A stretch of DNA of 64,000 bases from Gymnorhina tibicen (taxonomy: Eukaryota; Chordata; Aves; Passeriformes; Artamidae), in NCBI GenBank assembly GCA_013399875.1, contig VXAZ01018984.1, positions 7,670,264 through 7,734,263 on the forward strand, in the 5' to 3' direction. A model generated the notes under the pieces. It saw only the letters and a program-made list of their open reading frames with translations, had not been told where the DNA came from and made no database searches. The position numbers and the translations under genes are program-made. Of the stretch, positions 25,501-38,300 are shown one piece after another (the stretch's first letter is position 1; each line of letters begins with the position of its first letter).

Positions 25501-28188
25501 CTGGAAAAATTACAGACCACAGTAAAATCCTCGACAGTTTTTTCAGGAAATTTATCCATTTGAGACACTGAAGGTAAAATATGTTCCCAGAGGATAACGC
25601 CTTTTTTTTTCATATTTTTCTTCCTCATAGTTTATAAATCTCTTTGAAAAGAGATATGAAACAGTTTTCATTAGCATTTACTAAATTTAATTTCATTTTA
25701 AAACATTTTGCTTTGGATTAAAGAGGTATTTGTTTATCAGGGAAACAAAGCAGAGACAAAAGGCAGTTTTTCATTAGGCAGAATAGAAATTGCCTCAAAT
25801 ACCTGCAGAGCATTCAGACTGTGCCCATGTTTGAGTCCTAACTTGTGCGTCCCATGTTGAGGTTTCTAATTCCCCCTGAGCTCTTTCTGCCCACACAGAG
25901 CTGGTTCAGGCTGAGTTATTGATCAAACAACTGATCAAGCTGCCGGTCTTTGAGAAAACCCTTCCTACTTCCCAAGGGGTTATTTTTGTAGGCCTTTCAG
26001 AGAAAGAAATAAAAATTAAGTAAATGTGCATATGTTTCTTTAAAAGAGCGGCTCTGGCAGATGCAGCATGGTTCGCAGCATATTCTTCTTCAATCAAATA
26101 GGATGAGTATAAGTTGCCAACAACAGCAACAAAAGATGGTGGTGGGGGGAGGCAGAGGGAGAAACAGAAAATGTGTTGACAGTGGATCTGACCGACACAG
26201 CCCAAAACAATAGGATGCATGTTTACCATGACTGGCTCTATTCATTCTCCTGTCAGTGCTTGGCATGCCAGCCTCTCAAAGGCAGCAAAGCTGCAGGAAG
26301 TGTCACTTCCTCACAGAATATATAGAAAAATTTCCTTGACAGTATATTCTTCAGCTGCAAATGCATGGTTCTTGATGGGTTTTTGATTAGTGAGTAGCTT
26401 TAAAAATCTGGTAACTTAATAGTTGTGATGCTGAAGAATAATATGCATGCATGAGAAAGGCCAGTTATATAAATCAGCCTCGTGTCTGTTGACTGGGCAA
26501 GCTTTTCTCTTGCTACACAGCACAGCATTTGAAACTGCTGAAATGCATAGGAAGAACGCTGCCTGCATCCTATAAATGCTGTTTTTCTGGTTCAGATAAC
26601 CTCGAGTACATGGAGTCCTAAGGTGGCATGTGATCAGCTGCCATTCAAGAACAGGTTTACCTTGCCGCTGACATGCAGCATTGTGCCACATTTTCCTTTA
26701 AGTACAATCTCACGGCACTGTATGATGACCTTCCAAGCCCTTTAATATGGCAAGAGGGATGGCTTGAAAATTGCATATAAAAAGTGAACCCCCAATTACT
26801 CTATATTTGCAGTACTGCAGCACTGCACTTGCACAATAGCATTCTGTTGCAAAATGATTGTGGCCATTTCAGGTTGTCTGGATAATGCCTCCAACCCCAC
26901 TGCAACTCCATGCCTGGTTTTTGTTTTTGAACCTCACTTACATCTTCTAGACCTGCTCTTTTCATGCTGATTTCTTGTTTGTAGAATTTGTGAGGAAATA
27001 TATTTGCTATATATTCAGATATATACATAGTATTATCTTCAGGTCACATACAGTGGAACCTAAACTGAAGGACATCTGAGGATTCCTGGTGAGGGGTTTC
27101 TTCTGTCTGTATCTTCTGATGAGTTGTTGCTCCCCGGAGTAAGAGCTGCTCTTAGCATTGGTTCACCATGGCTGATTAAAACCTTTCTGTCTGTTTAATT
27201 TCCATGGCCTGCCAGTACTGAGTTTGCAGTGCTTGGTGAGAATCTGTTTTTGAATGGGTTTTTTTAAAGATGATGGTATGTGCTTGAGCTGTGCAGAAAT
27301 ATTGAGCACTCCTGCGTGCGTTGAAAATCTATTGAAGAATATGGGGCAAGTGTCAAGCTCTTCCTGAAACCCATGGAGTTTTTCAGTTTTCTCAGGAAAT
27401 GTGTCACAAATAATCTTTCTGAAAATTAGTTCTACTTTCTCAAAGAAGCAGTTGATTATATCCCTTGCCAGACTTTCAGTACATAAACAGTGTAAGTAGG
27501 TGAAAGGCAGGTTAGCCTCTCTGCAGTGATATTATGATTGCTTTTCAACTGGATGCTTAAAAAAACCAAAATGCTTTACAGGCTCTTATTTTATTGAAAT
27601 GGTAATCATTTTTTTAAAAAAAAACACAGATATTTTCAGTATCTGAAGGTAATCTGGTACTTATTTGCGTGGCAGTAGAGCTAACACCAAGGCGTTCAGA
27701 CTTGGTTCTTTTTCCCTTTTACATTCAGAAGTTGATACCAGGATTTTGATATGGTTTTTAAATCCTTAACATAGTATTTGATAGTGAAAAGGCTTTGAAA
27801 GCAGCCAAGGAGATACTTCAAAAGCATGTTTATTTATGTATTACTTAAATGAGGGCACAGTTGCAAATTACAATTGGTTCTTCAAATATTTTGGAAACAC
27901 AACTGCAAAATGCTGGTGCTCTTGATAAAAGATGCATGGATGGCAATTTATTGCTGGTTTCTTAGAAAAAAACAATTTCCTGATGGGAGTTCATTAGAAA
28001 ATAGTTTCCCTTTTGCATTTAAGCTGTGATTTATGGCTGCTTAATCATTATTTGATGATCTTACTGTATATAATTTTTCCGAATTCCTAATGTGAGTTCA
28101 AGGATTTATCTTCTGGAATTCTCTCTAACTCTTCTGCATATCTGCATATTTCTGAGAATAAAGTAACCTAATATAAAATGAACATGTG
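22551..28188. other. intronic sequence, nothing recognised apart from simple repeats
   Basis: Contains a two-copy 16-bp purine-rich tandem repeat at 23982-24013 (unit beginning 'aggctgaaagg', two mismatches). About 26340-26720 is moderately complex sequence with no repeat resemblance and could be conserved, which is untestable here. No exon was found. Confidence 0.5.
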
Positions 28189-28208
28189 AAAAAAAAAAAG
28201 GGGGGGGG
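28189..28208. repeat. A11-G9 homopolymer junction
   Basis: Eleven A residues are followed directly by nine G residues. No retroposon body is recognised to its left, so this is recorded as low-complexity sequence rather than a poly(A) tail. Error-prone to sequence. Confidence 0.9.
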
Positions 28209-31200
28209 CCATGTAATATGCAAATCTATATTTGTAATATGATAAACTCTTGTGCAGTCATAGGGAAGAGGAAGTTGGAAGATTTTATTTGTGGAAACTT
28301 AGGTGTCAATCTTAAGGTTTTGTAATGACTCACTAGCAGAAGTGTTTACTTTAAAAAGCAGAACTGACTCCACAAGGCTTTTTGAGATGTACTGCTTTTT
28401 TACTTTTGAGTCTTTGTCCTTTGGGTCTATAACCATCTCTGAAAAATGAAGCTTGAGATATAGATTCATACATAATGGGCTATATATGCTACTGCTGAAG
28501 AATTGTAATAGAATAGTTAGTCTTTGTTAGCCTTGTAATCCTTATACTTTCTAGAATAGAGCTTATAAACCCGAAATGACTTCTACCTGACCAATTTTTA
28601 TTACACTTTTAGAAGGTTCTGCCTTGGCTTAAAATATGTGATGTGCCATTTCTCTTTGGGAAACCATGTTCTTTTGCTTCTTCGCTTTCTTTTAGAGAGT
28701 CTGTATGCATGAGATGATAATTCTATACAGTGTTCCCTTCTGTGAGCTTGTTATATGCATTTTCATTTTTTAATCAAAGGTTCCATGAATTTCATGTAAT
28801 GCAGGATGGCTTATTGCAGACTGAAAACATAACAATGTGACCTTTTAGAGTGATGCTTTTATTTGTATACCCTGCATAGCTAGGAAAGGAGGCTTCCCTT
28901 TCACCTTATATGAAGTAGTATTGAGGGATTTTTTAAAAAAGTAATTAGAGAAATGAAATATGATAAGTCATGCAACTCATCTTCGAGCTTGAGTAACAGT
29001 CATCTTCCCCATTTTCTGTATATATTCAGAAAGAGAGAGATAAGCAGAAATAGAAACTGAAAGCTTCTGAGGACAGGTATTTATTCCAAAGTCAGTGGAA
29101 TAGCTTCATGTAGCACACATAGCAAGAAGTTACCCAGGCACCAGACTTGTATCTGCTACTGGGGCTTAGACCAGAAACACAGAAGTGACTGCATACGTGT
29201 GTTTTATTAGTTTGTTCTGAGATAATCAAAGAGGAAAGCTGAAACTTCAGCTAGAGTATATCTAGCTTCTGTAAGCATAGTTGATGACAGAGGTGTGCTT
29301 TCAAACCTGACTCTTTCCTGAGTTGAGGGAAGCAGAGCAGTATTGTATAGAAGTCCTATGGGATATACAGCCCTGAATCGTCTACAGGAGGTAGATGTGT
29401 GAACTCCCTTACTTATGAAACACAGTGGAATGTGTTTCATAATGGAATAAGAAATAATAATCAGTAAGGAATGGTCCTGATATTTCCTCTTGTATTCTAG
29501 GATGTTGTTAAAGAACTTGTAAAAATTGCTGAAGATGTCTGCTCAGTTTTATTCCTTCTCAGGAGTTTAAACTGTGTCCCATGAAAATGTCCCAGCCACC
29601 ATTGCAGCATCCTGGTACTTTGAGTTACTTTGTGGACAGTAAAACAGCTTTACCAGTGCTACAAATGCATCTGCTGCAAAGTTTATTGATACAAAGCCCA
29701 TGAAAGTGAAGGGGAGGGATGGGAAGAGAAATGTGGGTAGGGTAATGTCTGATGTAAATTTTACCTTATGCTTCAAGAAATCTTTTTTTGGCATTCTATT
29801 TCTAGGACCAAAGAGGAAAATTATGTTATCTGTATGTTGGGGAAAAAAGAAAAAAAAAAAAAGAGAGAAAAGTGGAAATGCTTATGTATGAGTGGTAAGA
29901 TGCTTTGCAAGGCTTATTTTTCTTTAACCTGTAAAAGGAACCACCAGGAGATGTTTCATTGGGATGACTAGAGGCTGAAAGGGTAATACTGGAAGAAAAT
30001 CCTCTAAGATCCCAGAATCAGGGAAATACCTCTTGGTTGCCCTGTCAAGCCGATGAACAATACTTTTTCTTCGTGGAATATTAACTGGTTTTGAGGTTTG
30101 AAATTTTTTCCCTCTAGTGGAAAGAAGTTGAATTTTCTTCATGAAAATGTGGATTGCTACCTACAATACGGACTCACATTATGTTTTGTCTGGAACTGAG
30201 GATAGGGAAGAGAAGATCTGGATGCAACTACTTGCTGTGGTCCCATTTCTTCAACAATTATTACCCTTTAGTAAGGGCCAGTTAAGTTTACATGCTCTGT
30301 TGTTATGCAACATATACATAATTCTCAAATCCCTGGCAGTATTCTTTTTCTTCTTTCTCAGAAGTTTTATCTTACATTAGCTCCACCTTCATATAAGGAG
30401 TAAATTATTGTACAGTGATGATCTAGCATGGAAAATCATGACTTCAGTAAAGTTGTACTTGCTTTTAAAAATGAGGGATTAGGAGTCATGCCTGCAGCTG
30501 AGATCTAATTCCTAGAAATGCCTGTTCCATTACTATTAAATACAGAATATTTAGATATGCTCTTCTTGCTTGGAAAGAGGCCAATGAGAGAGAGATGTAA
30601 AAAAACCATTTTCTAAGAAACAAGTTGTGTTTGGCACAGTCTGCTGGGGAATCTCTGTATCAGTGCTTAATTTTACAGGGTTTGTACTAATCTCTGGTTA
30701 GGAATTTGAGTACCAGGAGTTATGGGTGCAAAAATATACATTAGGTAGAATTCTGGTGTAGTCTTTTGGAGTAATTTGACATTAATTACACATTCTCCCA
30801 GATAAAATGTGCCACAATATACTGAAAGTATTCTGTATTAATTGGTAATAATACAGTAATAAGTAATTAAAGTGGTCCTGTGATAATTGATATGATAATA
30901 ATGAGATTCAAAACCTGTAGACAAATTTTAAAACTTTATATCTAGTCATGTGACAGGCCTGTAGGCAAAGTCAATGTGAGCTAAGTTTCTTCATCTTTTC
31001 CCGAACCATAAAAGGACTTGATTAAGGCAGAAGTGACTGGAAAATGGAACTAAATCTATCTACTGAAGTATTTAAATGCAGAAGAGAGCAGAATTTAGAT
31101 TCTAGGCTTGAATGCCACATGTCCTTCTGCTTTATAAAATAATTTCCTAATGTCCTTTAATGTTCGTATTACAATGACTACTGGGGTTGTTTTCTCAAAG

Positions 31201-33723
31201 TTGCAGAAGTAGCTTATAAGAAATGTTTTTTTCTTAAACTAGTGAGCTGGGAGAATTGCTGATACTAAAAATGATTACAGGAATAGTAGGAAGGTTATTC
31301 TTCTTTCCTGGGTTTTCCTGTTTATTTATTACTTGGGTGCTTATTGCATGTGACAGAAAATAAAATGCACATTGCTTATAGGTACTGTTCTGCTGACTAG
31401 AAGAAAACGAAACCTTGATCTCGGTTCCCAGAAAGTTAGCAGCTGGAATTATTTCAGATTGCATTAATGTTTTGTTAAAAAGAAAATATAGTTTTTTATT
31501 ATAGTGGAAATTTTCTTGTTCTCTTTTTACCACTTTTGTAAATAAATAAGAAAATTTACTCAAGATGATCTGTTGCCTACAACTGGCTGCTGTCAAAATG
31601 CTTCTTTCACTTTGGCTGGCTTCTCACAAACTTAAGTTGATCAGTAAAGATCATGCAGCAACAAGAACAAGTTTTATACCTCCGCAAGTGTGACTTCTGG
31701 AGTTTTTTTATTCATGTTCAGGTCTCTAAATTGAGTGTTTAAATTTGAATATGGTTAATGATACAATTTTTTCTTGGCTTTTTTTTTTTCTGTATAATTT
31801 CATCTCTTATTTTCTTTTCCTACTTTCCAGCTTGCATTTTTTCCTGATTTAAATGAGGTCTTAAAATTTAAAAGAAAACCTTTGCCTAAGTTACTTGACT
31901 TCAACTTACTCGAGTTCAAGTTTGAATAATTTTGAAGGCATTAAACACATTTTTGTCACCTTCAGTTTAAAGCAACTTCTGTTAGGAAAACAATAAAAAT
32001 CCAAACCAAGAACACAACCCAAAATCTACAGCCTTTCCTCCTAAAACTCTCTAACCAAAGAAAAGCAAAGTAAATCTCTTTTCTAATGAAATTTTCAGAT
32101 AAAGTGGGAACTATAATAATAGCATACTTACTGTTATTTTAATATCAGTGTTCCAAGATTATATGTGTTAAGTGATAGAAATAAAGATAGGTACTTTGAA
32201 TAATCAGGTTTTTATTAGATTCTTCTAATTTTGACAGGCAACTAATTATGGAGTGTCTGAACAAGTCACTCGACATCTGCTTAATATTGCTTAATCTCTA
32301 AAATGGGAAAGTAATTATTCACTTGCATATGGCTTTTTATAAGTTGTTCTTGACAGGTGATAACTTAAACCAAACACATAGTTCTAGGTCTCATTAAAAA
32401 AAAAATTAATGCCAGGGTGATCTTGGGGAGATTAAAGTTTATTCCAGCTGTGGACCCTGAGGCTGACATTACAGAAGCCAATGGAAGAAGCACCCATTTT
32501 TCAGAGTTTCTGTCTTAAAATCAGAAATTCTGTCTTGATTTAAAAAAAAGATGTACATATGTTTATTGCACCCTAGAAACTGCTCTTTAGCAGAACTTGG
32601 GCTTTTACTTGACTTGCAATGAGACTTTGGGAAATGCAAAATCACAGGCATTTCGTATGACAGTGTTATACTTTTCTAAGAGCTTTTTATTTCTGAAAAC
32701 CTGTAGGGTTATTAAAACAAAGGGTGAAGTTAAATTGCAGCAGAGAGTTGAAGAAATTTAATACAGAACTTTTTGGTCATATTCTAATGTGTCTCCACTT
32801 AAGCTTTTCTTACTCTCCACTTCTTATTTTGCCTGTTCCAAAACCGAAACATCATTACAATTAATTTATTGGGTGAAATTTTTGAAATAAAGATTTTGTC
32901 AGCTTGTCTGAGAGATATTTTCTGAGAATCTATTTTTTTATACATATGTGTAAATGATGAGTTGAGAAAGTAGAAAATATTGTATCAAACTTGAGTAAGA
33001 AGTACGAAGCTGATACGGCACCATCTTCTATAGAAAGTGACAAAGAATTTAAGTATTCAACGTCCTTGATCATGACAGCACTTTGAGCCCATAGTCCTGA
33101 ATATTTGCAAAGAAAATTTCAGAGCCACATGAGTTGTCCTTTTGCCAAAATGATAAAAAAAAAAATTAAAATTAAGGCGAGTAACACTAGTTCAGCAAAA
33201 TCTGTTCTGAGAAGTAAATAAGAACCATGTTAGTAGAAACAGGCTAATTTGCACCATTTTTTTGGAAAGTGGCTATTTCTTGGGGCAATTTGGTACGTGG
33301 TTTTGTGTTGAAATTGGAAACTGATTGCTTCCAAATTTTTTACTCTTTGTGAAATGAGTGAAAGAAGTTACATATGTTAATTTTCAACTGGAATGTAAAT
33401 TGCCCTCTACAAGACAGTCCTGTCCTGTCTTGCAAGAAAATGGACTAATTTGTTTAGTTGCTCCCATTTCCATTCAAATACCATCTTTGTGTGTAAATTT
33501 GCTGAATGTCTCTCCTCCAGCAGAATAGAAAAGCTGTTTAAGAAAAGGATTATTTTCAGAGTCTGCCTTTGCATATTCAGTCAGGCTCATAAAACAGTTT
33601 CTCATTACTGCTCTCTTCACTGTGTTATTTAATTCTTAACCATGGTATTCATATCACTACACGTTCTATCAGATAGACTTTAAAAATCAATATATTTAAA
33701 GGTTGCCTGTCTGTACTTCTCTG
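28209..33723. other. intronic sequence, nothing recognised apart from a hairpin
   Basis: Holds the perfect hairpin annotated at 29413-29442 and an A-rich tract at about 29842-29868. There is no exon, RNA gene or named transposon. Confidence 0.5.
29413..29442. repeat. perfect 12-bp inverted repeat with 6-base loop
   Basis: The arms ttatgaaacaca (29413-29424) and tgtgtttcataa (29431-29442) are exact reverse complements around the loop gtggaa. Pairing stops at both outer flanks. The stem is too short for a microRNA precursor. It may be a chance or DNA-level palindrome. Confidence 0.85.
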
Positions 33724-33872
33724 TGATGCCCAGAGAAGCTGTGCGTGCTCCATCATTGGCTATATTCAAGGCTGGGTTGGATGTGGGTTCTAGCAACATG
33801 ATCTAGTGAAAAGTGTCCCTGCATTAGGTCTTTAAAGGTCCCTTCCCACCCAAATCATTCTGTGAGTCTGTG
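33724..33872 (+). repeat. CR1 LINE 3' end fragment
   Basis: The clearest CR1 in the window. The order is 'gcccagagaagctgtg', 'attcaaggctgggttggatg', 'gatctagtg', 'cctgcattaggtctttaaag', 'gtcccttcccacccaaatca', then two degenerate terminal octamers attctgtg and agtctgtg (33857-33872). About 150 bp of the 3' end is retained, including the conserved 3' untranslated region. 5' truncated as usual for CR1. Confidence 0.92.
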
Positions 33873-35327
33873 GCATGATGACTCAGCACCTCTGTCTTAT
33901 TTTTTTTAGAGTGACTAGGAGGCTGAATTTGTACACTGTGTGGTACTCAAGAAATAGTCTCTTATCCCTGTAACACCCTCCCAGTGGCAATCTTCAGTGT
34001 CAACAACTGTATTTCAGCGTTGTAAGCCAGGTTTCCGTACTCCATGAGATGATTAAACTGTTCGTAGCAACAGGCTTGTGAAATTTCCAAGTGAAATAGG
34101 AAGGAAAAAACAGAAAAATGCTCTCCAGAAAAACCTCATGCTCTAATCTTTGCACTTTCACGTCTGTATGTGTAGGCAGGCATATGTTTGTGTATTAACA
34201 ACATCTCCAGCAGATTTGGAATCTCACTCTCCACTAAGTTGAGCTGCTACAGGAGGTGCTGCAGCTGCCTCATGTCATAAAGAAATGGTTTGGCAGCAGT
34301 CTTCTCTCCATCTCTACCTAACAGTCTGCATCATTTGATTAATTAAAGCATTAATTTGTCTTTCAAAAAGCACAAAGCAGAATTGCGCACAGAGGCAGAG
34401 CAACAAGTATGACAGTGGAAGACAGTAGGCGATAATAAATGTTTAACAACAGTTTAGGAGTTATTTTTTAGGATACAGTCATCCTTGTTGACCCTTTCTG
34501 AAGTGTCCTTTCACTAACAGGTAGGGGCTAACAAAAATTATGAAATGGAGCATCGAATCAGTGTTTGCTCTGGTTTTAAACCAGCATTTAAACAAGTTCT
34601 GAAAATACGTTATAAGGTTGTTTTTTAATATTCTTTTTCAAGAATGTCAATACTATTCAGTAAATTTATGATCATCACGTTAACTTTCTCTATGAGATAT
34701 TAATAATGTGGCAAGTATATCTACCAAACCAGATGCTTTTCACAGCTAGACCCTAACTTGATAGTTATGGATATGATAGAAAACATGAAAAGCTTCTCAT
34801 TATTATCAGCTCATTTGTTGCATAATGAATGTGAAGATATTATCACTGTAGTTAATCACCACATCAAGTTTATAGCGGAACAGTGCACAGAAGATATCTT
34901 AATTCTTATGCCATGAAAGGTACATTGTGTATAAAATGTATTGTTTATATGATGACAATATCGTGCCCTGCTGCATTTGCAAAAGTAGTTAGTGGTCTCC
35001 AATGCCACAACAGGTGCTTGTGCAGCACTTTTCAGTCTGTAAGAATAAATTCTTTCTGGCTCTGCTCTGATTTGTATAATAAATTAGTTAGCTCTTAAAA
35101 AAGAAAAACAAGGTGTATGTCAGTTGTTATTTCTTTGATATAGTAGTTTTTACACTCCTTTTTGTACTTGAGGACCCCTTAAGTTAATGAGAATGTCAAG
35201 CAATTGAGAAGGGACTTTATTACTTACTGGAGATTTTCTAGAGTTGCCTTTAAAATGCCATTGATTATAAGTTATGTAGAAAAAAATGCATTGAAATAAA
35301 TGGCATATGGTGTGATTTTTGGGGGCT
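33873..35327. other. intronic sequence, nothing recognised
   Basis: A+T-rich with no named repeat. Moderately complex non-repetitive DNA at about 34350-34930. No exon. Confidence 0.55.
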
Positions 35328-35398
35328 GGCCTGTGCAGAGCCAGGAGCTGAACTTGGATGATCCCTGTGGGTCCCTTCTAATTCATGATATCCTATGA
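35328..35398 (+). repeat. CR1 LINE 3' terminal fragment
   Basis: Matches the alternative CR1 3' tail of the form 'gagctggactcgatgatccttgtgggtcccttccaactc': here 'gagctgaacttggatgatcc', 'ctgtgggtcccttctaattc', then 'atatcctatga' as a decayed octamer. Only about 70 bp remain. Confidence 0.85.
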
Positions 35399-38300
35399 AG
35401 TGCATTTCTTGGTAGGACCACAATGTTTTGCCTTCCTCTCCCTCTGTATTCCTCTTTCTTGTACTCGGTAGCCAACAATAACATATCAGCAAAAGGGACT
35501 GGCAAATGACAGCTGTTTTTTACATGAGATTAAAAAACTCAGCAGATGATTTTGACAAATTGTACCATTTGCTACATTAAATATAAGTGTAAAATGATGA
35601 TTTAGAACTTGAGAACAATTAGAAATATCTGTCAGGATGAGCTTAAAATAATTCAATGGTGATTGGAAGGAGTTTGTGCTTGTGCATATGTGCCTGACAG
35701 ACAGTGTAAATAAGGAGGATAAGATCTTAGAATCCGTTCTTTCCAAATGTGAACATAATTCCCAATGACACTGATGTGTATCCACAATGTGAATTAAACA
35801 GAAGAAAAAATCCACTGTGCATTCTGGTCTTGCAAACTGTCAGAGCAGTAATTTTCAAAATTTCCTGAGCTCCAGAGAACTCTAACACCTATTGTGTGCA
35901 GATGAACTGACCCCAGACTGCCTCCAGTCATAGAAAAATTAAATTAAGGCAGTGCAAAGACAGCTGATTCTATACCTTCAGGCTTGTGCTTCACCTTACC
36001 TAGAAATGCTTTATCACCTTATAATTTGTAGGTTTGATATACAATACCTGACGCATTGGCTCTCGCTGCATGTAAATCTGTTCAGAAAAGCTTAAAAAAT
36101 GGAGTCTTTGTTTACTCTGTCAACTGTCAAGCCACCATACTTCCAAAGCTTGGTTGGTACACTCTAGAGACAAAAAATGGAGAAGGTGTAATACAGTGGG
36201 GATACCCTCCTGAAGGCAAATAATTTAAAACAAATATCAGTTTTCAAAGCCAAGCAGAACTGTATCAGTTGTTTTACTGTGAGATTGGGACATTAAAAAC
36301 AACCATGTTTTGGCAGAACAATGCAGAGACTTTTCTGTGTTTAGATGATAAGTGCACTTTTCTGACTTTCTTTGTGCTTTAAACAGACTTTGCCTCTAGC
36401 AATTTGCCGGATTGAGACACCTGTAAAATTCCTCATTTGCTTCTGTTTCAAATATTTCATGTTAGAAAATAAAAACAGTAAAGGGAAGGAGTTGCTGTAT
36501 CACTTCCATGATATTCCAGTCATATAGCTGATCTGAGAATGGGCTAAGTGCTTATAAAAGGAACAAAAATGGACTGTGGTTTGGGTAAGTCGTGCCATAC
36601 AAAGTTGAAAGCACTGTATGAAGCTTAGCAGAGTCTTGTTTCCAGATGTAACTTGAGAGAGACTATTCATACATCTAAATTTAGGTTTCTACATTCAAAA
36701 AGCATTTGTTAAACTTGGGTGTGAACAGGTAAAACTTTCGTTCTCCATTCCAGCTCCTTAAATCTCTGATTTAATTATTGTGTCCAACTAAAATGGAAGT
36801 TTCTCTACTTAATACTAGTAATGTACAATTTGTGTACATACACGAGACTGCAGAATTAGATGGCAAGATTTGCAGGGAGGGTGGCTTCCCAAGAAAATAA
36901 CATGGGGAGTTTTGTTTTAGGGTGGATTTTTTTCCACATATTCTGATTACATGTGGACTTTGTATTGAATAATTTTGCTGGTTTTTTGTTTTCCTTCCCA
37001 TTACATTAAAAAGTGATACAGTTGTTGTTATTTAAGGAATGCATTCTGGGGATAGCAGCAATCTATATGCAAGCATACATTATTGTATTGTCACCCAGTG
37101 CCACTGATCTCAGGGAAACGGATGTTGCTCATGGTCTGAAAAAATATCCACTTTTCTCTATCAGAAGCCAACCTTCACAAAAGTCCACTAAAAAAATGAC
37201 AGTAGGCCTGATGCTTCTCTTATGTGATCAGTCTTGTGTCAGTGGTAATCAAGAAACTGAAGGGAAGCTTTTCTGGTCTCATCTGTCCCGCTAAATGTCC
37301 CAAGTAGAACTTCCATACACATGTGTAGATTTAGTGTGGCAAATACATCTCTTAAGCTGATTGTTTTAGTTTTCTTTTGCATGTGTGATGATCAGTAGTG
37401 GAAGATATGTGCTAATGTATTGCTCAATGTCTTTACTATGTTCATTAAAATAAGAACTATATAAAGTAGAAACACAAATTTTATCTTTACAGTTTGGTGG
37501 ACATGGAGACATTACGTTCTCTGCAGAAGGAGATGGTACAGGTGCTCCTCAGCCTATTCTGCTGTCTCTTTTAACATCATCATGGGAGCTGTGAAAGTCT
37601 TAAAAAATGAAAATGAACAAACAAGTAGTGTTTTCAAAAATTTCAGCTTGACCTAGATGCACTCTGGTGCTGAGATCCCTGTGGTGCAGGGTAGGGAGGC
37701 TCTGGGGAGCAAACACACAAGGCTGATGATTCCAGATGCACAGGATTGGCTGTGCCCCGAGCTAAAGCCCCATGCTGGCCCCGGCTGAGCCAGCCGTGGT
37801 CCCCACGGACTGGGGAGCTCAGCAGCCAAGCCCTGTGTTGTGGCTGGCATCTGCAGCCTGACGTGCAAGGTGGCTCAGGACACATCTGCTGGGAACTCCC
37901 TCTTGATACAGGAGGTGGAGGAGTTCAACTGCCTTTATGCTGCAATGACAAAATTAAGCTTACTGTGCTGTTTCTAAAGGGTTTCTAAAACTTAGTCAGC
38001 TTAAAAAACAAAGGCAAAGTATGCTGTTTTCCCTTCACTGAAAAAAATCAAGATGTGATGGCACGTACTCAGCCACCTATCGGTCAGTAGAGAAACTTAA
38101 CAGCAGCTCTGAATGTGTCACGATGAAATTTAGGGTCCAGTTGTATGAGTGCATGCTGAATGCCATGATAATGGGAGCTGCATGCACAAGGCAAGGTCTC
38201 TGTATGTGACTTCCTAAATTCCTGCTAAATTACTGCAGCCCCTCTCTAAAACTCCTGCAGTCCTTCTTGTTGTTGTTGACAATAATACCATTATAATTGG

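Noticed and set aside
29413..29442. Hairpin as a microRNA precursor
   Set aside because: The stem is only 12 bp with no extension at the flanks, well short of a precursor stem of about 30 bp.
15857..37736. A 15-mer (gctgatgattccaga) shared between 15857-15871 and 37722-37736, both in G+C-rich patches
   Set aside because: About two 15-base matches are expected by chance in a window of this length, and flanks do not align.
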